Shown here piece after piece: positions 42,016 through 50,091 of a stretch of DNA of 64,000 bases (positions within the stretch are counted from its first letter, which is position 1; each line of letters starts with the position of its first letter). Under the pieces are notes generated by a model. It did not search any database, had not been told where the DNA came from, and saw only the letters and a list, made by a program, of their open reading frames with translations. The stretch is from Thiosocius sp963808165 (GTDB lineage Bacteria; Pseudomonadota; Gammaproteobacteria; Chromatiales; Chromatiaceae): assembly GCA_963808165.1 (NCBI GenBank), contig CAWEET010000011.1:62001-126000 (forward strand), in the 5' to 3' direction. The translations under genes were made by a program, and so were the position numbers.

Positions 42016-42741
42016 TCAGCGACGTTCGCCGTCCGCTTCGGGCGATTGCTGCAGGCACAGCTCTGCGACCAACGGAAAATGGTCAGAGGCGACAGGCGCA
42101 GGCGCGGATTCGTGGCGCCAGCAAGCTGATATGACCAGCGGCTGACGCACGAGGATGCGGTCGAGTGCCGCGACCGGTGCCGGCCAGGTGGGAAAGCTGC
42201 GCACCAAACGCTGACTGAAGCCCATTGCGGCGAGCGACGCCGGCACGGCAACCCCCGACCACAGGTTCAAATCGCCGAGCAGCATCGCGGCAGCAGGGGT
42301 ATTTCCAATCCTGCGCGCCAGCAACGCGAGCTGTTCGGCGCGCTCGCGTCTGCGCAAACCGAGATGGGTCGCAAAAACGCCCAGTCGCTCGCCGGCGTGT
42401 TCCAGCAAGACCTCGACAGCGCCGCGCGGCTCGCGGTCGCCCTGCGACAGATCGTGCAATCGTGTCCGAACGGGTCGCAGGCGGGTCAGCACCAGGTTGC
42501 CGTAGCGACCCACACCACGCTCGAAGAGACTGCCGTCGATCGCGCTCAGGCCAGTGGCGCCCTCGAACTGCCGCAGCAGCTCCCCGCCGAGGTCCTGGGT
42601 TACCTCCTGCACCGCGATCAGATCCGCATCCAAATCGGCCAGGACGCCGCCGATGCGCGCCGGGTCGAAGCGCCGGTCGCGGCCGATGCAGTCGTGCACA
42701 TTGTAGGTCGCCACACGCAACATCGCGGCCGATCGCGTCAT
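42016..42741 (-). CDS. Endonuclease/exonuclease/phosphatase-family protein
   Basis: A 241-residue single-domain protein with the EEP fold motifs: LRVATYNVHDCIG (metal-binding Asn), LIAVQEVTQD (catalytic Glu), FATHLGLRRRERAEQL, AMLLGDLNLW and ASDHFPLVAEL. Family members cleave phosphodiesters in nucleic acids or phospholipids. Its start overlaps the phospholipase D-VTT stop by four bases, so the two are made together; this pairing with cardiolipin-synthase-like proteins is recurrent and hints at lipid metabolism. Confidence 0.88.
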   Translation of the reverse strand: MTRSAAMLRVATYNVHDCIGRDRRFDPARIGGVLADLDADLIAVQEVTQDLGGELLRQFEGATGLSAIDGSLFERGVGRYGNLVLTRLRPVRTRLHDLSQGDREPRGAVEVLLEHAGERLGVFATHLGLRRRERAEQLALLARRIGNTPAAAMLLGDLNLWSGVAVPASLAAMGFSQRLVRSFPTWPAPVAALDRILVRQPLVISACWRHESAPAPVASDHFPLVAELCLQQSPEADGERR

Positions 42742-44867
42742 CCGGAGCGCAACCAGCGCCGCGCCAGCCATGCGAACAGGATCAGACCCAAACCTACCGC
42801 GCCGGCAATCGCCGCGTTGCCCCAGGTCGGCTCGCCGACGGCGGCCCACAGGGTCCCGGAGAACAGCGTAATCGCCCCAAGCCCAGGCGCCATGCCCACC
42901 AGACTGCCGACCATGAACTGACGAAACCCCAAATGGGATGCGCCAGCCACCAGGTTGAACACCGCGAACGGCGCGATCGGCAGCAGACGCAACAGTGCGA
43001 CCGCGACCGTACCTCGTTTCGCCAGCCGTTGGCTCAACTGCCCAAGGCGCGATCCGCTCAGGCGCTCGATCGCACCGCGACTCATCAGCCGCCCGCCCAG
43101 GAAACCGACGGCCGCGCCCAGCAAGGCACCGCTCATCACGTAACCGAAGGCCAGCCAGCCGGGAAAGACCAGACCGCCGACGAGGGCCAGAAGGGTCACC
43201 GGCACCATCAACAGACTGGCGATGGCAATCCCGCCCACGGCGGCGAGCGCGCGCACCTCGGGCGAGGAGACACCCGAGATCAGCCGGCCCAGGCGTTGCG
43301 GCGACAGCCACTCCTGCAGTGGTGACCAGCGCCAGGCTGCCGCCAGCGCAAACAGCAGCGCGATGACGGTCAGAAATGCGATCAGTCGTCTGCGGCCGCC
43401 GGTCCGGCCGCCCTCGGGCACATATTCAGCCACGAAGTAGCCTGCGCTGAAGGGCTCGGACGGGTCTATCAGCCCCGAATCCGGCACCATCCGGTCGACC
43501 TCCGGGGCAACGCTGCAGTCCAGATCCCGCAAGCTGCGAGCGTCGTCGCGCAACGCCTCGATCGTTGCGATCAGGCCCGGCTCGCGCGCCTCGGCGGCAG
43601 CCAGATCGGCTGCCGGACAATCCAGATGCTCGGCCAGCAGGCGCTGGCGGAATCCGCGGATGAATCCCTCGATATTGTCGTCCGGCCGCTGTGCCTCGAC
43701 GGCCAGATCGCACTCGGTATCGAGCCCCATCGAGCGGTTGCTCGCATTCGACGAGCCGATCCGCAGCAGCCGGTCGTCCACGATCAAAAGTTTCGCATGC
43801 ACGCTGATGCAGGCGTTGCCCAAGCCCGGCTGGTGCGGATAGTAGATTCGCAGACGCCGGTGCCGGTCGGCCGCGAGCATTTGCTCGACGACCCGGCCGC
43901 GCAACACGTCCATCGTAACCTGTTCGAGCCAGCCACCGGTTTCCCGCGGCAGCACCACCACGACCTCCGGCCCATCGGGCTCGGCCAGACGCTCGGCGAG
44001 CGCGTCAGCCAGGCAACGCGCGGAAAGATACTGGTTTTCGATATACACGAAGCGGCGTGCGCTGGCGATCGCGTCGAGGTAAAGCTGTCTGACCTCCTTG
44101 ACCGCGGCCCGGCCGGCATGCTCGGGCTCGGTCCGTGCGATCGCGACCGGAACCGAAGATAACCCCGCTTCTACCGCGTCGGGCCAGGGCGCCGACTCGA
44201 CCCCGGCCGGCGGGCTGATTTTCCAGCCATGCGCGCGTCGCCAGCGCTCGCGGGCGAGGTCACCGAGCCGCGCCGCCACCTCGCCCTCGACGAGCAGCAT
44301 CATATCGTGGAACGGCGGATAGGGCTTGCCGTCGGGGTCGGTACGCCGCGGATCGTCGGGCCGGTGTTCCGAGGTATCCCAGCGCCAGCGGCTCAGATCG
44401 ATACCGCCAACGAACGCCACCCGGTCGTCGATTACGACAACCTTCTGGTGCTGCGAGGCACCACTCGGGTGCTCGGCGTCCAGGCGAAAATGAAACCGCG
44501 CTGGCGCCTGCAGACGCAGCCGCAAAGCCGGCAGAAGCTCGCGCTCCGCCGCATAGATCATGTTGAAGTCCCAGGAAAGCAGGTAAACCCTCAGCCCCTT
44601 CCTGCGCCGGACCAGCTCCACCAGGAAAGATCCGAGCTCATCGGGGAGGTCTCCACCCGGGTCTTGGTCACGGTGCAGGCGCTCGCGCCGGTCGAAGTCC
44701 CAACCGAGGATCAGGATCTGCCGGCGCGCGCCACGGCACGCCTCGGCGAACGCAGCAAAATAGTCGGCCGCGTCGACGATCGCGCTCACCCGCTCCGCTG
44801 TCGCGATGCGCCAGCAATTGCTGCCCGGGTTCAACAGCCGTTCAGTGGCCGGCCCGTCTGCGCTCAT
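42738..44867 (-). CDS. Phospholipase D domain fused to a VTT (DedA/SNARE-associated) membrane domain
   Basis: A 709-residue fusion. Two HKD motifs, His140-Lys142-Asp147 (HQKVVVIDD) and His357-Lys359-Asp364 (HAKLLIVDD), make a complete phospholipase D active site. From about residue 490 there are five or six membrane segments with a VTT/DedA domain (GGLVFPGWLAFGYVMSGALL, LLRLLPIAPFAVFNLVAG). Proteins of this design are predicted to make or remodel phospholipids and move them between leaflets. ATG 44867 is used; the extension to 44945 is not conserved in character. Confidence 0.9.
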   Translation of the reverse strand: MSADGPATERLLNPGSNCWRIATAERVSAIVDAADYFAAFAEACRGARRQILILGWDFDRRERLHRDQDPGGDLPDELGSFLVELVRRRKGLRVYLLSWDFNMIYAAERELLPALRLRLQAPARFHFRLDAEHPSGASQHQKVVVIDDRVAFVGGIDLSRWRWDTSEHRPDDPRRTDPDGKPYPPFHDMMLLVEGEVAARLGDLARERWRRAHGWKISPPAGVESAPWPDAVEAGLSSVPVAIARTEPEHAGRAAVKEVRQLYLDAIASARRFVYIENQYLSARCLADALAERLAEPDGPEVVVVLPRETGGWLEQVTMDVLRGRVVEQMLAADRHRRLRIYYPHQPGLGNACISVHAKLLIVDDRLLRIGSSNASNRSMGLDTECDLAVEAQRPDDNIEGFIRGFRQRLLAEHLDCPAADLAAAEAREPGLIATIEALRDDARSLRDLDCSVAPEVDRMVPDSGLIDPSEPFSAGYFVAEYVPEGGRTGGRRRLIAFLTVIALLFALAAAWRWSPLQEWLSPQRLGRLISGVSSPEVRALAAVGGIAIASLLMVPVTLLALVGGLVFPGWLAFGYVMSGALLGAAVGFLGGRLMSRGAIERLSGSRLGQLSQRLAKRGTVAVALLRLLPIAPFAVFNLVAGASHLGFRQFMVGSLVGMAPGLGAITLFSGTLWAAVGEPTWGNAAIAGAVGLGLILFAWLARRWLRSG

Positions 44868-45727
44868 GTGCCGCCCATGACTGCCAGGCAAGCCCCGCGC
44901 AGGCGCGTCGACATCGCCGAATCTGCCGCCAGCGCTTCGCAACATCTTCCACCGAATTTATGTCTCCCGAAGTGCCGTCGGACAACAGATCCCATTCGGC
45001 ACACCAGCGCATTCCCGACGCCGGTCGCAAGACCGGACTCGCCAACAGCGCAGCCAGGCCAGACGCTGCTCAAATACTTAGCCTAACGGTCGCCAGCGAC
45101 CCGCTTTCAGCGCCAAGTGCAGGGTTGGCGCCGATGCTCTTCAGCATGGCGCCTGTGCCGAGCACCTGCGGATAGACCGTGTGATCCGGGCGCGCGTCCC
45201 GTCCAGAGGGCAATGCTGTCGAGCAGATGCTGCGCCGCATGACTCAGGCCCGCACGGTTGAACAGATCCGTCGACAACAATGGCAGCAGCACCGTCAGCA
45301 ACGGCCGCAGCACGCTTTCCCAGCACTTCCACCGAACGAGACTCGCACAAAGGAAAGGTGTCGTCACGTCGCCGGACTGCTGAAGCGCTGCATATCGAGC
45401 ACCTGAAAGCCGAAGCAGCGAGGTCATCGCGAAAAATGCCGTCCTCCTGGCGTGCGAGCCCGAAGGCCGGCCGCCGCGCGAGAGCAAACACGACGCAGGG
45501 CCGCTTTCCGCAATATTCGGCCAGCTATTGCGCACCCAGGTTGCGTTATATTGATTGCCGCAGACGACCCTATTCCATCGGCGAGCAAGGGGCGAGTTCC
45601 CGATGCATCGCTGATCCTGGCCGGACTCGGCAGGTGACTGGGACGAGGGCGTTGCGAATCGCGGGACGTTTGACACCGCGCCAGGCGCCAATCTTGCCGG
45701 CGCCGCCCTAAACCAAAGGAGATCGAG
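44868..45727 (-). other. 860-bp gap without a supported gene
   Basis: Several overlapping frames of 60-150 codons exist on both strands. The most protein-like is on the minus strand near 45437-45107 (LLRLSGARYAALQQSGDV), but it has no recognisable domain, start signal or codon pattern like the neighbours. I treat the stretch as non-coding or long-decayed. Confidence 0.4.
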
Positions 45728-46153
45728 ATGAGTTGGAAAGAGCAGTTGGACAAGGCGATTGCGCAGATCAAGGAAGCAGCGGAAAGTGAGAAGGCCAGGG
45801 AGATTTCCGGGAAAGCCAAGGCGACAGCGACGAGCCTGTTGGGCAAGGTCAAGGTCGGCGCCGTCGGAGCGGCCGAGGCCTTCCTCGAGGCAAACCGCGA
45901 CCCGTCTTCGCTGGAGGTGCATTTCCTCAATGCCCACCTGACGGTGATGTCGCCATCGGAAGGCGTGACAGTTGCGCGACCCGACGCCGCTTCGCTGGTC
46001 ATCTCCGACGGCGAGGGCAACGGGCTGGTACTCAATGCCGCGGCCGATCCCGCGTTCATTGTCGAGCAGATCGGCAATGTGACCCAGGTGAGCGGCAATA
46101 CCTTCGACCTGGGTGCGGAGGACGGCGTGAACCTTGTGCTGACGAAGTTCTGA
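45728..46153 (+). CDS. Small protein of unknown function
   Basis: A 141-residue protein, no signal peptide. The first 45 residues are a charged helix (WKEQLDKAIAQIKEAAESEK), a small hydrophobic patch follows (LLGKVKVGAVGAAEAFLEA), and the C-terminal half is beta-rich (VHFLNAHLTVMSPSEGVTVA, GNTFDLGAEDGVNLVLTKF). AAAGGAGATC before ATG 45728 is strong. I do not recognise the family. The flanking gaps are gene-free, so it is a single-gene unit. Confidence 0.75.
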   Translation: MSWKEQLDKAIAQIKEAAESEKAREISGKAKATATSLLGKVKVGAVGAAEAFLEANRDPSSLEVHFLNAHLTVMSPSEGVTVARPDAASLVISDGEGNGLVLNAAADPAFIVEQIGNVTQVSGNTFDLGAEDGVNLVLTKF

Positions 46154-46526
46154 GCGGCTTGGTGGAGAATCCCGGAGCAGATCCGGCTGGATTCAGGTCG
46201 GCACGCAACGCGGACAAACGCCAGCACCGCCAAGCGATGTGACTGGCCGTGACCCGGGGATCTCGATCGGCACGGGCCGATGCGCCCCGATTCTAATGGC
46301 GAGGGGTGCAGTGCCAGTCACGCAGGTCGATGCGCGGTCACACCTTGTTGGTCCGGCTGCGTCCGTCGATCAACCAGCGGCCTGCGACTCCTTAGAGCGG
46401 GGTTCGGGTCCCGGCACCGTCGCAACCGTGGGCTGAGATTCCGGCGCGCACTCACAACCGTCGCCTACCATCAGCAAACCGGCGAGGTGCGGGGCGTTTC
46501 CCGCGTCGCGGAACCGAGACACACGC
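46154..46526. other. Gap before DUF2254 gene
   Basis: About 370 GC-rich bases with no gene, T-run terminator or promoter that I can support. Confidence 0.45.
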
Positions 46527-47843
46527 ATGAACGGCAAGATTGCCTACCTGGGCGAGCGCCTGAACACCAGCCTGTGGCCGATCCCGGCAGGCATATGCCT
46601 GCTTTCCGCATTGCTGGCGGTGGGCATGCTGTGGCTGGACCGGCACCTGGCATCCAGCGGCCTGCACGAAGTGCTGTTCCGGCTGGATGCCGAGTCGGCT
46701 CGACGCGTGCTCGGAATTGTTGCGGGCTCGATCATCGGGGTCGGCGGCGTGGCCTTCTCGATCACGATGGTGTCATTGACATTGACCTCGGGTCAGTACG
46801 GCCCGAAGGTGATACGCAATTTCCTCGAAGACAACGTCAGCAAGGTCACACTGGGCCTTTTCCTGGGGACCTACGCCTACACGCTGATCGCGCTCAGCGG
46901 CGATGGCCTGATCGAAACCCCCAGGTTCACCGTGGTGGTCGCGCTCGTCCTGGCCTTCGCAGCACTGTTCGGATTTGTCCACTTCATCCATCGCACTGCA
47001 ACCGACCTACAGGCCGACCAGATCGTTCACCGAATCGGTCGGCAGTTGCGGCAGACACTGCAGGAACTGGCGGATGACGCCAACGACGCGCAGCGCAGCC
47101 CGCACACCCAGCCATGGCGGCGCTTGGCCAGGTCAAAAATGGCCTTTCCGGTGGCTTCCAACCTGCAAGGCTATGTGCAGACCATCGACTACGCCGGCTT
47201 GAAACGCTGGTGCGGCGCCGGACAATCTGCGCTGGTCGTGCACGTGCGGGCCGGCGACTTCCTGATCAAGGGGCTGCGCGGCTTCACCCTCTATACCGAC
47301 AGGCAGGGCGATACACAGGAAACAGTCGAGGCACTGAATGCCTGCATGGTCGTCGGTCCGATGCGCTCGCCGGTCCAGGACGCCGAGTATGCGATCAGTC
47401 AGCTCGGCCAGCTTGCCGGGCGCGCACTGTCGCCCGGGATCAACGACCCGGGGACCGCGATCACCTGCATCGATTGGTTCAGCCTTGCACTCGCGGAGAT
47501 CGTCGACCGCGACCTGCCCGGCTGCGTGTTTCTGGATGACGACGGCGAGCCCCGTCTGCTCGCCCGGACGCCGGGTTTTGCGGGCCTGATCAAGGCCATC
47601 TATGCACCCTTGCGCCAATTGTCGCGCTCCAGTGTCCAGGTGACCGTGAAGCTGCTCGCATCACTGTGCCGTCTGGCCGAACTGACCCGACGTCGGGACC
47701 GACTGGAGGTGCTGGCGCTGCATGGGAGACTGATTGTCGAGGACGCCGACCAGGGCCGCTTGCTGGACTTCGATATCCAGGATATCCATCAGCGTTACCA
47801 GCGACTGCAGGTGCTGACCCGGTCTCATCGCGAGCCGGCCTGA
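46527..47843 (+). CDS. DUF2254 membrane protein
   Basis: A 438-residue protein. Four membrane segments lie in the first 160 residues (LLSALLAVGMLWLDRHL, VLGIVAGSIIGVGGVAFSIT, LFLGTYAYTLIALS, VVALVLAFAALFGFVHFIHR), followed by the conserved FSITMVSLTLTSGQYGPKV region and a large cytoplasmic domain containing RALSPGINDPGTAITCIDW, diagnostic of DUF2254. Function is unknown. ATG 46527 follows a weak GAGACA. The short interval to the next minus-strand gene (60 bases) indicates convergent ends. Confidence 0.9.
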   Translation: MNGKIAYLGERLNTSLWPIPAGICLLSALLAVGMLWLDRHLASSGLHEVLFRLDAESARRVLGIVAGSIIGVGGVAFSITMVSLTLTSGQYGPKVIRNFLEDNVSKVTLGLFLGTYAYTLIALSGDGLIETPRFTVVVALVLAFAALFGFVHFIHRTATDLQADQIVHRIGRQLRQTLQELADDANDAQRSPHTQPWRRLARSKMAFPVASNLQGYVQTIDYAGLKRWCGAGQSALVVHVRAGDFLIKGLRGFTLYTDRQGDTQETVEALNACMVVGPMRSPVQDAEYAISQLGQLAGRALSPGINDPGTAITCIDWFSLALAEIVDRDLPGCVFLDDDGEPRLLARTPGFAGLIKAIYAPLRQLSRSSVQVTVKLLASLCRLAELTRRRDRLEVLALHGRLIVEDADQGRLLDFDIQDIHQRYQRLQVLTRSHREPA

Positions 47844-47902
47844 GGCCATGCGCGGCAGCGGTTGACGGCGTCCGGATGCGATGCAACCCGGACGCCGGGC
47901 GA

Positions 47903-48079
47903 TCAGTTCTCAGTCTTCTCCTTGACCTCGTCTGCGGCCTTTTCAACCTCTGCGCCAGCCTTCTCGACCGTCTCATCGAGCTTTTTCCCAGCGGTTTCTG
48001 CCGGTCCCTCTTTCTCGCAGCCCATCAGACCTGCGGTAAATACTGCAGTCAGCAGCGTCATGAAAATGATGCGTTTCAT
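47903..48079 (-). CDS. Small lipoprotein
   Basis: 58 residues: a signal peptide with lipobox LMGC (cleavage before Cys21), then a Lys/Glu/Ala-rich helix with a seven-residue-like periodicity (GKKLDETVEKAGAEVEKAAD). It would be lipid-anchored in the envelope. AGAGGA precedes ATG 48079. It is too short to assign to a named family with certainty, but resembles small stress-linked lipoproteins. Confidence 0.8.
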   Translation of the reverse strand: MKRIIFMTLLTAVFTAGLMGCEKEGPAETAGKKLDETVEKAGAEVEKAADEVKEKTEN

Positions 48080-48330
48080 ATCGTCCTCTCTAGTTTCTCG
48101 GCTATGCGGCAGACCGGTTCGCGGGGCGTCCGATCTCGCGTAAGATTCGCTCGGATCAGTTGCGGCAGGACGCGGGCGCCAGAGACGACGGTCGTCGCTG
48201 TCACAGACCGCACAATGCGTCCGAAACGAAGTCCTATGATCGGTCGACCCGGGCCTGGACGCAACTCCGGGCTTGATCCGCGATCGCACCGGGCACCGGC
48301 AGAGCCACTTCAGCCGCGCAGGAGAACAGC

Positions 48331-48918
48331 ATGGCAAACAAGATCTGGAAATGGTTCCTGCAGGGCATCGCGCTGCTGGCCCCGGTGGTCCTTACGATCG
48401 CACTGCTGGTCTGGCTTGGCACCTGGTCGGAGCGGACGGTGGGCCAACTGATCAAGGCGATCATCCCGCAAGGCTGGTACTTCGAAGGCCTGGGCCTGCT
48501 GGCCGGGATCGGCGCCACACTGGCGGTCGGGCTTGCAGCCAACTTCTTCCTGGTGCGCTGGGTGGTTCGGCTATTCGAACAGGTCCTGGATCGGATCCCG
48601 CTGGTCAAATCGCTGTTTCAGGCGTTCAAGGATATCGCCCGCCTGCTGTCGAACAACTCCGGTGACCGCCTCGGGCAAGTGGTCGCGGTGGATTTCGAGG
48701 GGGCACGCCTGGTCGGCTTCGTAATGCAGCAGGACGCCCGCCTGCCCGGCGAGTTTATGGACGAAGCGGAACGCGTCGCCGTCTATCTGCCGATGAGCTA
48801 CCAGCTGGGAGGTTACACCGTGCATGTGAAACGCGAACGGATCACCCCGCTGGACGTGTCGACCGACCAGGCCATGCGGGCTGTGTTGACTGGCGGTGCA
48901 CTCGAGTCGCGGCAATAA
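48331..48918 (+). CDS. DUF502 membrane protein
   Basis: A 195-residue protein with two membrane segments (FLQGIALLAPVVLTIALLVW, LGLLAGIGATLAVGLAANFF) and the DUF502 signature LDRIPLVKSLFQAFKDIARL, then VVAVDFEGARLVGFV. Function unknown; often near stress or envelope genes. AGGAG precedes ATG 48331. Confidence 0.92.
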   Translation: MANKIWKWFLQGIALLAPVVLTIALLVWLGTWSERTVGQLIKAIIPQGWYFEGLGLLAGIGATLAVGLAANFFLVRWVVRLFEQVLDRIPLVKSLFQAFKDIARLLSNNSGDRLGQVVAVDFEGARLVGFVMQQDARLPGEFMDEAERVAVYLPMSYQLGGYTVHVKRERITPLDVSTDQAMRAVLTGGALESRQ

Positions 48919-48930
48919 GTGAAACCGGGA

Positions 48931-49108
48931 AAACGTGGTCTGTTCCCGATTTCCCGCAAACTACAAGTTGGCCTGGTGATTCCGATCCATTCTTGCGCAA
49001 AACGCCGTGAATACGTCCCTGTAGGCTCGACGGCGGCACCCATGCCGCCAACGTTTTCTCCAGAAACGACCGCAATAAGTTAAGTGCCATTATGGTCTGT
49101 CCCCGATT
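48931..49108 (+). repeat. 178-bp dispersed element, copy 1 (inverted relative to copy 2)
   Basis: Matches the reverse complement of 59882-60076. Shared blocks include AAAACGCCGTGAATACGTCC and GTAGGCTCGACGGCGGC, and both copies end in TAAGTGCCAT plus GGTCTG.CCCCGATT. It is followed by iterated CGATTTCC units to about 49130. It contains the inner hairpin GGCGGC/GCCGCC. No coding capacity. Confidence 0.75.
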
Positions 49109-49198
49109 TCCCGCGATTTCCCGATTTCAAAACGGACGGATGACATGCCCGGGCCATTCGATTACAAAGGTGGCTGACCCCACTTAATGGATCGGCAC

Positions 49199-49471
49199 AT
49201 GCCCGAACTGAAGCGAATCGTCCTCGATGTACTGAAACCGCATCAGCCGAATGTGCTGGATCTGTCCCGGGCGATTGCGGCGCTCGGGGCCGACTACCGC
49301 GTAAGCATCAACGTCATCGAGGTCGACGAAAAAACCGAAACGGTGGCGATCGATGTCGAGGGGGAGCAGCTCGATTTCGATCGGATCGAACGCTCGATTC
49401 GCGAACTCGGTGGCGCCGTGCACAGCATCGACCTGGTGCTGATGGCCGGTGACGCGACATCCGGCGATTGA
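49199..49471 (+). CDS. DUF211 protein
   Basis: A 90-residue ferredoxin-like protein: MPELKRIVLDVLKPHQPN, DYRVSINVIEVDEKTETVAI and IERSIRELGGAVHSIDLVL match the DUF211 family, best known from archaea and often next to VIT1-type transporters. ATG 49199 fits the family start; an in-frame ATG 12 bases earlier is possible. Its stop overlaps the next start (TTGA). Acidic, so a regulatory or metal-related cytoplasmic partner is plausible. Confidence 0.85.
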   Translation: MPELKRIVLDVLKPHQPNVLDLSRAIAALGADYRVSINVIEVDEKTETVAIDVEGEQLDFDRIERSIRELGGAVHSIDLVLMAGDATSGD

Positions 49472-50076
49472 TCGCCGATTGTCTGCCCGGCATGTTGGTG
49501 CCAGAACCCAGCCCCAGACTCCTGCTGCTGATTCGCCGCTCGAGTGCCATCGCTCGGCGCTATCTGGTCACCAACGGCTTCGACGGCACGCTGACGATGC
49601 TCGGCCTGATCATGGGCTTTCGCACCGTTGGGCAGGTGCCAGTTCAGGTCGCTTTGACCGCCTGTACCGGCGCGGCCGTAGCGCTGGCCGTGAGCGGCGT
49701 CAGCAGTGCCTACGTCAGCGAACGGGCCGAGCGCCAACATGAACTCGCCACACTGCAGCAGGCAATGCTCGACGGCCTGGACGATAGCGCCCATGCGCAC
49801 ACCGCGCGTTGGGCGCCGGTGGTCATTGCCATGGTCAACGGACTGGCACCCTTCCTGCTCGCGCAGATCGTGATGCTGCCACTGTGGCTTGCGCACTTCG
49901 GCGCCGGCCTGCCCTTCTCACCCTACGATCTCGCCATCGCCATCGCCTTTTTGCTGATCATGCTACTCGGCGTATTCTCGGGTCGTATCAGTCGTGTGTT
50001 TTGGTTATGGGCCGGTCTGCGGGCCCTGTTGATCGGCGTGGTCACCGCAGCCATCATCTATCTGCTGTCACCTTAA
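49468..50076 (+). CDS. VIT1/CCC1-family membrane protein
   Basis: A 202-residue protein with about five membrane segments and the VIT1 opening YLVTNGFDGTLTMLGLIMGF, then VSGVSSAYVSERAE. The family includes iron/manganese transporters, and this branch (TIGR00267-like) is uncharacterised. The start is TTG 49468, supported by overlap with the DUF211 stop; ATG 49492 is an alternative. It follows DUF211 and precedes an OPT transporter by 15 bases, so the three form an operon. Confidence 0.85.
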   Translation: MIADCLPGMLVPEPSPRLLLLIRRSSAIARRYLVTNGFDGTLTMLGLIMGFRTVGQVPVQVALTACTGAAVALAVSGVSSAYVSERAERQHELATLQQAMLDGLDDSAHAHTARWAPVVIAMVNGLAPFLLAQIVMLPLWLAHFGAGLPFSPYDLAIAIAFLLIMLLGVFSGRISRVFWLWAGLRALLIGVVTAAIIYLLSP

Positions 50077-50091
50077 GGATTCGACAAGAAC

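Noticed and set aside
45107..45937. 276-codon minus-strand ORF
   Set aside because: It overlaps the well-supported small gene at 45728-46153, has no domain or ribosome-binding site, and changes composition along its length.
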